Source: Bacteroidota bacterium (GTDB lineage Bacteria > Bacteroidota > Bacteroidia > Flavobacteriales > Flavobacteriaceae). Taken from it: a stretch of DNA of 64,000 nucleotides. Position 1 is the stretch's first letter. The number at the start of each line of letters is the position of its first letter. The position numbers and the translations under genes are program-made. Under the pieces are notes generated by a model. That model was not told the DNA's origin and ran no database searches. It worked only from the letters and a program-made list of their open reading frames with translations. Positions 1 through 8,699 of the stretch are shown here, piece after piece. The DNA lies in NCBI GenBank assembly GCA_018335575.1, contig JAGXRT010000064.1, positions 1-64,000 of the forward strand. The letters run 5' to 3'.

Positions 1-127
1 TTTTTCTTTTTGGTTTTTCATCCGTAGAAAATTTGGTTCTTTTTTCTCCTGATTGATTAGCAGTTCTTTGGGCGGGCTTTTTACGATCATAAAGTCGTCC
101 TCCCGACGAGTTTTTATTTGATTTCAT
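1..127 (-). CDS. N-terminal fragment of a protein running off the left edge; possibly an RluB-type pseudouridine synthase
   Basis: Reverse-strand open frame MKSNKNSSGGRLYDRKKPAQRTANQSGEKRTKFSTDEKPKRK... from ATG at 127; basic low-complexity N-terminus as in Bacteroidota RluB; the identity is a guess from neighbourhood and composition. Confidence 0.4.
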   Translation of the reverse strand, partial: MKSNKNSSGGRLYDRKKPAQRTANQSGEKRTKFSTDEKPKRK

Positions 128-244
128 TTTTACAATAATTTATGCTGCAAAATTAGTTTTTTCAAACCAATTACTTTATCAATTTTAATAAAATTTATCA
201 ATTATAAATGCTTTAATATCTGCAAGTTACCTATTATGTTATTT

Positions 245-1174
245 TTAAAACTCAACTATTCTTTCTATAATAATTGATGTATCAACAAGCATCAAGCTTA
301 AAATACCGGCAAGTAATAAGATTTTTAAAAAATTATGTAATATAACATAATGACTAACTTTAGATGCATACCAAAGGAAAATAAGAAAAATTATAAGTGT
401 AATAATTGATCCATAAAAGTAAAAACTCATCATACCAATTTCTGGATAATTAAAAATGAAATATATTGGATTAAAGGTTAATAATACAATTAAAGTTATA
501 AGTAACTTTGTAAAATGCTCGCCGTATTTTACCGGAATAGTATGGTAATTTTGTACCAAATCTCCTTTTAAATTTTTTAAGTCTTTGATAAGCTCGCGTA
601 TCAGTAAAATAAAAAATAAAAATGCTGCATGTATAAATATTACTTCAGAGAAGTTTTTATAATAAACAAATATGGCAAAAAATGGAGTTATCGATAAAAC
701 AGCACCTAAAAGCAACCCTATCAATGGTTTACGCTTTAATTTATGCGAATAAAACCAAATAAAAAAAATGTAGGTTGAGAAAAACAGAGCAGCTCTCCAT
801 GATACTAATAAAGCAATTAACACCCCAACAAAATTGAGAAAAAAGTAAATTTTTAATTTCGTTTCCTGACTTACTATACGGTCTAACTTCGATTTAAACG
901 GCCGGTTAATTAAATCGGTTTCAGAATCGTAAAAATTATTGATAATATATCCGGCAGCAATTACACAGATTGTAGCTAAGACTATAAAGTATAAATGAAG
1001 ATCTAGTAATACATGCCGCAGTGACTTTTCTGGAGAAAAAATAAAAATAGCTGCTAAATACTGCGCAATTACAACTATAAAAATATTGTATCCTCTTACA
1101 ACTGATAAAAGGCTAAGAAATTTAAAATACAACGGAAAATCTTTAGATTTTCTGGTATTGTTTACAGGCTGCAA
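245..1174 (-). CDS. UbiA-family prenyltransferase (geranylgeranylglycerol-phosphate geranylgeranyltransferase-like)
   Basis: Multi-TM protein with NNFYDSETDLINRP (NxxxDxxxD-type) motif; next to mevalonate genes. Confidence 0.8.
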   Translation of the reverse strand: MQPVNNTRKSKDFPLYFKFLSLLSVVRGYNIFIVVIAQYLAAIFIFSPEKSLRHVLLDLHLYFIVLATICVIAAGYIINNFYDSETDLINRPFKSKLDRIVSQETKLKIYFFLNFVGVLIALLVSWRAALFFSTYIFFIWFYSHKLKRKPLIGLLLGAVLSITPFFAIFVYYKNFSEVIFIHAAFLFFILLIRELIKDLKNLKGDLVQNYHTIPVKYGEHFTKLLITLIVLLTFNPIYFIFNYPEIGMMSFYFYGSIITLIIFLIFLWYASKVSHYVILHNFLKILLLAGILSLMLVDTSIIIERIVEF

Positions 1175-1185
1175 TGGTATGAATT

Positions 1186-2112
1186 TTAAAAACGGTAAAC
1201 TAACTCTAGTTTGTACTCTTTAAGTAATTCCTTTGTCTTTTCATAATCTTCGGTAAAACCAAGAATATAACCTCCTCCACCAGAACCACAAAGTTTTAAG
1301 TAATAATCATTGGTATCAATCCCTTGCTTCCAAATTCCTCTAAATTGTTCTGGAATCATGGGTTTAAAATGATTTAAAGCTACAGAAGACAATTTTTTTA
1401 CATTCCCAAACAGCGATTTAAAGTTTCCGCTTAAAAAATCGTCAATACAAGCATCAGTATGTTGAGCAAATTCTTCACTAATCATTTTTCGAAAACCTTC
1501 GTTTTTCATCTTATTCATAAAGATGTTTACCATGGGTTGTGTTTCACCAACTATTTCTGAGTCTAACAAAAATACGGCTCCCTTTCCTTCAGTTTGTGAA
1601 GGTATTCCTGTTGGCTCTATATGATCTTTTGAATTGATTAAAATTGGAATGCTTAAGTAACTGTTTAACGGATCAAGACCTGAGCTTTTTCCATGGAAAA
1701 AAGATTCCATCTCAGAAAATATTTCTTTTAATACCAATAATTTATCTCGAGTAAGATTCTCTAAAACAGTAATTTTATCGTTGGCGTATTTATCGTAAAT
1801 AGATGCAACTAAGGCACCAGAACTTCCAACACCATATCCTTGAGGTATTGAAGAATCAAAGTACATACCGCTTTCTAAATCTGCTTTTAATTCATCCAAT
1901 CGGAAATTAACTAAGCTCTTATCTAACTGAGTTAAATAATGATAAAACCTCCACAATTTTTTATTAGAAGCAGCAGTAGTTTCTGAAATTTCAGATGGAA
2001 TAATTAAAGCACCTTGGTAAACATTGTACGGTATGGCTAAACCTTTAGAATCTTTTATAATTCCATATTCTCCAAACAACAAAATTTTTGCGTAAAAAAG
2101 CGGTCCTTTCAT
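1186..2112 (-). CDS. GHMP kinase, mevalonate kinase-like
   Basis: KILLFGEYGIIKDSKGLAIP N-terminus, PQGYGVGSSGALVASIY GHMP motif, C-terminal KLCGSGGGGYILGF. Confidence 0.8.
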   Translation of the reverse strand: MKGPLFYAKILLFGEYGIIKDSKGLAIPYNVYQGALIIPSEISETTAASNKKLWRFYHYLTQLDKSLVNFRLDELKADLESGMYFDSSIPQGYGVGSSGALVASIYDKYANDKITVLENLTRDKLLVLKEIFSEMESFFHGKSSGLDPLNSYLSIPILINSKDHIEPTGIPSQTEGKGAVFLLDSEIVGETQPMVNIFMNKMKNEGFRKMISEEFAQHTDACIDDFLSGNFKSLFGNVKKLSSVALNHFKPMIPEQFRGIWKQGIDTNDYYLKLCGSGGGGYILGFTEDYEKTKELLKEYKLELVYRF

Positions 2113-2151
2113 ATACTTTCAAATTGACAATTGACAATGTAAAATTGACAA

Positions 2152-2499
2152 TTAAAGTTGTTTTGATGTTTTTATTATACTTATTAGGAGTTTTAAAATT
2201 TCTTTTAAATCGGCTTGAAAACTAATATATTCTTTTTCTCCTATATAATCTGTTTCTTTAAGCAAATCTAACCAATATTCTGTTTCATTAGCTTCTTTTA
2301 AAGCAATTGATAGCTTATGTATAAAATCAGCTTTACTTTCAGCATGTTCTGATTCTCTTACCAATGCGCCAATACTAGATCCTGAACGTAATAATTGTTT
2401 AGAAATTACAAATTCCTTTTTTTCTTGAACAAGCAATTTATATAAATTAACAATTTTAACAGAAAATAAAAAACTCTTTGTTTTAATTACATTTTTCAT
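2152..2499 (-). CDS. four-helix-bundle protein (23S rRNA-IVP family)
   Basis: LLRSGSSIGALVRESEHAESKADFIHKLSIALKEANETEYWLDLL is the family signature; the track ORF starts at 2520, but its first 7 codons (MDNEQLK) read through a repeat tract, so ATG at 2499 is preferred. Confidence 0.85.
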   Translation of the reverse strand: MKNVIKTKSFLFSVKIVNLYKLLVQEKKEFVISKQLLRSGSSIGALVRESEHAESKADFIHKLSIALKEANETEYWLDLLKETDYIGEKEYISFQADLKEILKLLISIIKTSKQL

Positions 2500-2537
2500 T
2501 TTTAATTGTTCATTGTCCATTGTTCATTATTCACTTT

Positions 2538-3638
2538 TCATTGTCCATTGTCCTTTGTCCATTGATACGCTCCCATTCCAATACTGTCGCAAATATAGGA
2601 ATTATTTTCACAGAATTTTATTAAATCTGTATTGATAAAATTAATAACTTCATCGGTATAACGCATAGGATAAAGCATATGAACATTGGCTCCAGCATCT
2701 AAGGTAAAGCACACTGGGATAGATGTTTCACGTCTAAAATCCCAGATTCTATTAATTATTTCCAATGTATTGGGTTTCATTAAAATAAAATATGGCTGAC
2801 TCGTCATCATCATAGCATGCAAGGTTAAAGCTTCACTCTCAACTATTTTAATAAAATCGTCTAAATTACCCGTTGTTAAACAAGTTGTGATACGTTCTAA
2901 GTTTTGATGTGCCTGTTCAAAACGCTGTTTTGCAAACGGATGATTCTCCATCAATCCATGACCAACGCTACTGCTCACTTGCTTTTTACCCTTATCAACA
3001 AGTAATATTGTATCTTGAAAATTTAAAAATACTGGATGTATTTTAAACGGGAATGGAACTCCAAATAAATCTGAACTTCCTTTAATTGTTTTATTTTTAC
3101 CCCAAACAACCACTTCGTTTTCTATACTTCTGCAAGCACTTCCAGAACCTAATCGGGCTAAAAAAGAAGCTTTTTTGTAAAAATAATCTGAAGAAATTGA
3201 AGGATTTAGTTCTTGTTCTAAACTCATTAAACACATAGAAAGTGCAGCCATTCCACTAGCTGAAGAAGCTATTCCGCTACTATGTGGAAATGTATTATGG
3301 GTATGAATTTTAAAATAAAAATCTTTTAAAAATGATTGATATTCAAAAATTCTTTTAAAAAAAGTTTCAATTTTTGGTTTAAAATCGTTGCTTAATTTAC
3401 CATCAACATATACTTCAATAGAGAAAGACTCGTCTTTTACGTCTTTAATTGAATAACTTAACGTTGTTTCTGTTTTACAATTATTAAGAGTAAAGCTTAT
3501 GGATGGATTAGCCGGTAATTGCGGTTCCTTTTTGCCCCAATATTTTACTAACGCAATATTACTAGGAGCTGCCCAAGAAAAGCTACCTTCTTTAATTTCA
3601 GCAGGTTGAGACTTGAAAATAAAATCTGTAGAGTTCAA
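2538..3638 (-). CDS. mvaD: diphosphomevalonate decarboxylase
   Basis: SNIALVKYWGKKEPQLPANPSISFTL and FPHSSGIASSASGMAAL motifs. Confidence 0.9.
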   Translation of the reverse strand: MNSTDFIFKSQPAEIKEGSFSWAAPSNIALVKYWGKKEPQLPANPSISFTLNNCKTETTLSYSIKDVKDESFSIEVYVDGKLSNDFKPKIETFFKRIFEYQSFLKDFYFKIHTHNTFPHSSGIASSASGMAALSMCLMSLEQELNPSISSDYFYKKASFLARLGSGSACRSIENEVVVWGKNKTIKGSSDLFGVPFPFKIHPVFLNFQDTILLVDKGKKQVSSSVGHGLMENHPFAKQRFEQAHQNLERITTCLTTGNLDDFIKIVESEALTLHAMMMTSQPYFILMKPNTLEIINRIWDFRRETSIPVCFTLDAGANVHMLYPMRYTDEVINFINTDLIKFCENNSYICDSIGMGAYQWTKDNGQ

Positions 3639-3718
3639 TTATATTTTTTTGAGCAAATATAATCATTTTGGTTTTTAAAAATTAATAGTACTTTAGCGCC
3701 TCTTTTTAAATCATTAAA

Positions 3719-3943
3719 ATGAAAATTGAACTAAAATCAACTATTACCTGTCCGGTTTGTTTGAATAAAAAGACAGAAGAAATGCCATTAAATTCATGTT
3801 CTTTTATGTATAAATGCGAACATTGCAACACTGTTTTAATTCCCAATAAATCTGATAGCTGTATATTTTGTTCGTATGGCTCATCTCCATGTCCTCAGGT
3901 TCAAGAAAATCATCTAGGGCATGCAGAACTTCAAATTTCTTAA
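3719..3943 (+). CDS. small Cys-rich GDCCVxC-domain-like protein
   Basis: 74 aa with TCPVCLNKKTEEMP...CEHC...SDSCIFCSYGSSPCPQVQ. Confidence 0.65.
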   Translation: MKIELKSTITCPVCLNKKTEEMPLNSCSFMYKCEHCNTVLIPNKSDSCIFCSYGSSPCPQVQENHLGHAELQIS

Positions 3944-5154
3944 GATTGAATTATTGACTGAGCAGCAAGGTAAGCACCTGTCCAAGCATTTTGAAAGTTA
4001 AAACCTCCCGTTACTGCATCTATATTCAACACTTCCCCAGCAAAATAAAGGTTTGGGATAATTTTACTCTCCATGGTTTTAAAGTTAACTTCTTTTAAAT
4101 CAACACCTCCACACATTACAAACTCGTCTTTAAAAGTACTTTTACCAGTAACTTTATAAGTAGCTTTTACTAATTCTACACCAAGGTTTTGTAAATCGAT
4201 TTTAGAAGCATCGGCCCAAATTTTTGATTCACTTATATTGCAATACGCACAAAATTGCATCCACAACCTGTTAGGAATATCTGCAAAAGGCGATTTTGAA
4301 CTAATGACTTTTTTAGCACTTGCAACCTTTATGTTTTTAAGTTCACTTTCAATAAATGCTTCCGATTTATTCAGCCAATTTACCTCTATATCGATATAAT
4401 AATTAACTTCTGCTAAGTATCGTGCTGCAAATGCAGATAGCTTTAATATTGCCGGCCCACTCATTCCCCAATGGGTCACTAACAATGGCCCATCCATCTC
4501 AAAAGCAGTATTTTTAATTTTTATTTTTGCCTTGGCCGCAACAATACCTGGTATGGATTTTAGGCGAACATCGTCTATTTCAAAGGTAAATAACGATGGT
4601 ACAGTGTGAATTATTTGATGCCCAAGCGTATTTATAATATTAAAAATTCTGTTATTACTGCCTGTTGCAATTAAAACAGTATCGGCTAAAAAATTTCCTT
4701 TAGAGGTAATTACTTCAAACTGTTGATTTTTTCTTAAAATAGTGGCAACTCTGTGTTGTACAAATACTTTAACACCTAATTCTTTTGCTGAATAGACAAA
4801 AAAATCAACAATGGTTTGTGATGAATTTGAAGCCGGAAAAACACGATTATCGTCTTCAGTTTTTAGCTCTATACCACGGTTTTCAAACCATTCTTGTGTT
4901 TCTTTGGTGCCAAAAGTATAAAAAGGACCTAACAATTCTTTTCCGCCTCGCGGATAAAATTTAACAAGTTCCCTTGGATCTTGACAAGCGTTTGTAATAT
5001 TACACCTACCACCTCCTGAAATCTTAACTTTTTGAAGTACTTGTTCGCTTTTTTCTAAAATAATCACTTCAACATCATTACGCATTTCGGCAATATTAAC
5101 AGCAGCAAAAAAACCAGCAGCACCACCTCCAATAATTACAACTTTCTTCGTCAT
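3940..5154 (-). CDS. NAD(P)/FAD-dependent oxidoreductase, HI0933/BaiN-like flavoprotein
   Basis: VVIIGGGAAGFFAA dinucleotide-binding motif, KVKISGGGRCNITN, C-terminal AGEVLNIDAVTGGFNFQNAWTGA. Confidence 0.85.
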   Translation of the reverse strand: MTKKVVIIGGGAAGFFAAVNIAEMRNDVEVIILEKSEQVLQKVKISGGGRCNITNACQDPRELVKFYPRGGKELLGPFYTFGTKETQEWFENRGIELKTEDDNRVFPASNSSQTIVDFFVYSAKELGVKVFVQHRVATILRKNQQFEVITSKGNFLADTVLIATGSNNRIFNIINTLGHQIIHTVPSLFTFEIDDVRLKSIPGIVAAKAKIKIKNTAFEMDGPLLVTHWGMSGPAILKLSAFAARYLAEVNYYIDIEVNWLNKSEAFIESELKNIKVASAKKVISSKSPFADIPNRLWMQFCAYCNISESKIWADASKIDLQNLGVELVKATYKVTGKSTFKDEFVMCGGVDLKEVNFKTMESKIIPNLYFAGEVLNIDAVTGGFNFQNAWTGAYLAAQSIIQS

Positions 5155-5308
5155 TTATAAATTATAAAGTGCAAATATACACTTTTTAAAAGTTGGGTTT
5201 TTAATACTTTTATCTGTAACAGATTCTACTTTTAATAGTTAATAAATAAAATTTTATGCGTTTAATAATTCAGTAAATTAGGAATCCAAAATTTTAAATT
5301 TTAATGAT

Positions 5309-5773
5309 ATGAAAAAAATTAGTGTAACAACAGTTATTTTAGTGTTAATATCAACTGTAGCATTTGCTCAAAACGGCAAAAAATACGGTGAAAAAATTAG
5401 TGTTAAAGAAAAAACCAACATTTCTACATTAGTTGCAAATCCAGATAAATATGATGGAAAAACCGTACTTGTAGAAGGATTAATTGTTGATGTTTGTGAA
5501 AAACGTGGTTGCTGGATAGAAATAGCCAGTGATAAAGAATTTCAAAAATTGCGCTTTAAAGTTGATGATGGAGTTATCATATTCCCAATGGAAGTGAAAG
5601 GAAAAACAGTTTTAGCGCAGGGCATTTTTGAAAAACAAGTTTTTACAAAAGAACAATTAATAGAACAAGCCAAACATCACGCAGAAGAACAAGGAACAAA
5701 ATTTAATCCGTCATCCATTACAGAAGGTAAAACTACCTACCGATTAAAAGGTTTGGGAGCAGTCATTCGCTAA
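5309..5773 (+). CDS. DUF4920-like secreted protein
   Basis: Signal peptide; VEGLIVDVCEKRGCWIEI motif. Confidence 0.7.
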   Translation: MKKISVTTVILVLISTVAFAQNGKKYGEKISVKEKTNISTLVANPDKYDGKTVLVEGLIVDVCEKRGCWIEIASDKEFQKLRFKVDDGVIIFPMEVKGKTVLAQGIFEKQVFTKEQLIEQAKHHAEEQGTKFNPSSITEGKTTYRLKGLGAVIR

Positions 5774-5797
5774 TTATAAATCATCGATATCTGGCCA

Positions 5798-6355
5798 ATG
5801 AGGCACTGGAGAAAATTATTAAGAGTATTACATAGAGATATTGGGTATTTAGCTGTTGGACTTACGTTAATTTACGGCATATCAGGAATTGCTGTAAATC
5901 ACATAGCTGATTGGAATCCAAATTACAGTATTCAGAAAACTACCATTGTTCTAGATTCAATTCCTAAACATCTTGGAAAAGATGAAATGACTACATTTAT
6001 TTTACAAGCTATTGGTGAAACTGGCAACGTAAAAAATAGTTTTAGGCCATCACCCAATGAACTTGAAATTTTTGTTGAGGGTAACACCATTTCAGTAAAT
6101 TATGATACCAAAACGGTAACTCAAGAAAAATTTAACCCTCGGTTTTTTATCAAAGAAACAAATGATTTACATTTAAATAAACCGAAGGGAATTTGGACTT
6201 ATATAGCTGATTTATTTGCCGTTGCACTCATGTTCTTAGCGCTAACTGGATTGTTTATTTTAAAAGGAAAAAACGGAATTACAGGTAGAGGAGCTTGGTT
6301 AACTGCTGTTGGATTTCTAATTCCTTTAATTTTCTGGTATATTTTTTATGGGTAG
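5798..6355 (+). CDS. PepSY-associated TM helix domain membrane protein
   Basis: LHRDIGYLAVGLTLIYGISGIAVNH N-terminal TM and DLHLNKPKGIWTYIADLFAVALMFLALTGLFIL. Confidence 0.75.
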   Translation: MRHWRKLLRVLHRDIGYLAVGLTLIYGISGIAVNHIADWNPNYSIQKTTIVLDSIPKHLGKDEMTTFILQAIGETGNVKNSFRPSPNELEIFVEGNTISVNYDTKTVTQEKFNPRFFIKETNDLHLNKPKGIWTYIADLFAVALMFLALTGLFILKGKNGITGRGAWLTAVGFLIPLIFWYIFYG

Positions 6356-7284
6356 ATTTTAAGTCTCATTTGCTCAAAAGGTAAAATTGTTTGAAACCCT
6401 TTTTTAATAAAATAATCAGGCGTATTTTCATTGCCAGTGGCCAAAATAAAGTCACCTCCCCAGGCTCCTAAACTTTTAATCTGGCCAAAATAATCATTAA
6501 AATACAAGTTTTGAATTGGTTTTTGATTTGATATTTTACCAATTATTTGTTCATGTAAATGCAACAATTTTTCAAAAATTTGAATATCAGATGAAGTTAA
6601 AATTTGTTCAGTTAAAGTAGAAATTTCTTCTATTTCAATTTTTAAGTTGTTTTTATTCTTTTTATACATTTCAATTCCATCGCGACTGTTTTGCTTTTTA
6701 TTGAGATGGATAAAAAAAAGCTGATTTTTAAATGATGGATTAAAATCTACTTCCATTACCAACGATTTATCATTAATTAACTGATATACTATTGGATTTT
6801 TATACTGAGCGCAAGCAATATCATAACCACTCCCGCCAAATGTATTTTTTAAGAGCAAATACGGATTTACATCAGCCCAATTGGCCAGATTATTTATTAA
6901 AGTTGATGATGAACCCAATCCCCAATTTCTGGGAAAATTAAGTTTTGTTACAATATTTACACCTTTTTTATCGGTTAAAAAATCTGATTTTAAATTTCGT
7001 ATTTCCTGAAAAATAGCTTTTAAGTTGTTAACAAGTTGCTGAATCTCATTTTTATGATTCAGGCTAAAATCAACCTTTTTAATTTCAAAATCAACTGTAG
7101 AAAGTATACAATCAAACCAAACTTCATTCTTTTCGTTTAAACTTTTCCATTGAATCTGAGGTAAATTATGAGTAATTACCTGCATTTCCTGACCGTATGA
7201 AGTAGGAATAGCTAATGCTTTTGCACCGTCTAACACTACATATTCTCCTGTTAGCAGTAATTTACCGTTACTATAAAAGTTCAC
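6346..7284 (-). CDS. GYDIA-type GHMP kinase
   Basis: KLLLTGEYVVLDGAKALAIP, GLGSSSTLINNLA, GGSGYDIACAQ; overlaps the HMG-CoA reductase gene by 14 bp. Confidence 0.85.
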   Translation of the reverse strand: MNFYSNGKLLLTGEYVVLDGAKALAIPTSYGQEMQVITHNLPQIQWKSLNEKNEVWFDCILSTVDFEIKKVDFSLNHKNEIQQLVNNLKAIFQEIRNLKSDFLTDKKGVNIVTKLNFPRNWGLGSSSTLINNLANWADVNPYLLLKNTFGGSGYDIACAQYKNPIVYQLINDKSLVMEVDFNPSFKNQLFFIHLNKKQNSRDGIEMYKKNKNNLKIEIEEISTLTEQILTSSDIQIFEKLLHLHEQIIGKISNQKPIQNLYFNDYFGQIKSLGAWGGDFILATGNENTPDYFIKKGFQTILPFEQMRLKIYP

Positions 7285-8557
7285 CTGTTTCCTTTAGTTG
7301 ATTAAACGCATCTCTAACCGCATTGTGCGAAATGGTTTTGTTTTTGAAATATGCTAGTAAAATATTAGTTTCTTCCTCGCTGGCATTTAATTGTTTAATT
7401 ATATTATTTAAATGCATTTTCATGTGTCCGTGTTGAATACCTTTAGTTGTTAAGGCTTTTAAAGCGGCAAAATTTTGCGCTAAGCCTATAACAGCAACTA
7501 TTTGCATCAATTCTTTAGCCGATGGATGTTGCATCATTTCTAACGAGAATTTTGATAATGGATGTAAGGATGTTAATCCGCCAACTGTGCCCAGTGCTAA
7601 CGGAACTTCAATCCAAAACTTAAATACTCCATTTTCAATAGAACAATTGGTTAAACTTTTATACACGCCACTTTTAGCAGCATAGGCATGAACACCGGCT
7701 TCAACAGCTCTAAAATCATTTCCAGTTGCCAACACAACAGCATCAATACCGTTCATGATTCCTTTATTATGTGTAACAGCTCTAAAAGGCTCAATTTGCG
7801 CTATTTGAACTGCTTGTAAGAATTTATTGGCATAATACACAGCGTCTTCTTTATACAACTCTTCAACCCTACAACTTACCTCAGCTCTTACCAAACACTC
7901 GGGAACATAATTTGATAAAATACTCATAACTACATGAATATCATCAGTTTTAAATTCATTTGCAATAGTTTCTAAACAGGTATTTATAAAGTTAGCTCCC
8001 ATACTATCAGCAGTTTCAAAAGTTACGTGCAGTTGATAGTAATTTGTCAAATCGGTTGTTTTATCTCTTAATTCGATATCAATAATGCCTCCACCACGCT
8101 TCTCCATATTTTGAGTAATGGATTTAGTGGCTAATAAAAGACTTGACTTTTTAGATTTAAAGTAGTTTATTAGGACATTTTTATCTCCTTCAAACATAAA
8201 ATGCACCTGGCCTACTTTAACTGTAGATATAACTTCTGCTTTAAAACCGCCACGTTTACTCCAAAATTTAGTAGTTAAAGAAGCTGCTGCTACAACCGAG
8301 CTTTCTTCAATAACCATAGGAACCGTATAAATTTTATCGTTAATAATTACATTAGGTACAACACTAAATGGCAGGTAATAATTAGAAAGAGTATTCTCTA
8401 CAAAATCATCGTGAAGTTTCTGCAACTTTTCGTCAGTATTCCAATAGCGTTTTAAAACTTTTACAGCTTCTTGAGCATCTGAAAACATATGATTTGCAAT
8501 CCATTCTATTTTCTCTTCTTTTGATAATTTTGAAAATCCGTTGATTGTTTTTGGCAT
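7271..8557 (-). CDS. hydroxymethylglutaryl-CoA reductase
   Basis: VPMVIEESSVVAAAS, DSMGANFINTCLE, GIMNGIDAVVLATGNDFRAVEAG motifs. Confidence 0.9.
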   Translation of the reverse strand: MPKTINGFSKLSKEEKIEWIANHMFSDAQEAVKVLKRYWNTDEKLQKLHDDFVENTLSNYYLPFSVVPNVIINDKIYTVPMVIEESSVVAAASLTTKFWSKRGGFKAEVISTVKVGQVHFMFEGDKNVLINYFKSKKSSLLLATKSITQNMEKRGGGIIDIELRDKTTDLTNYYQLHVTFETADSMGANFINTCLETIANEFKTDDIHVVMSILSNYVPECLVRAEVSCRVEELYKEDAVYYANKFLQAVQIAQIEPFRAVTHNKGIMNGIDAVVLATGNDFRAVEAGVHAYAAKSGVYKSLTNCSIENGVFKFWIEVPLALGTVGGLTSLHPLSKFSLEMMQHPSAKELMQIVAVIGLAQNFAALKALTTKGIQHGHMKMHLNNIIKQLNASEEETNILLAYFKNKTISHNAVRDAFNQLKETGELL

Positions 8558-8699
8558 TCTTAATACTTTAATAAAGACTTACAAATATAGCATTTCGTTA
8601 ACCAAATTTAACTTTTTGTTAGCAAGTTAATTAGAAAATCTACCTAAAGTATTATGATTTTTTCTTAAACTTGCGATGTTTTAACTAATAATTAATCTA

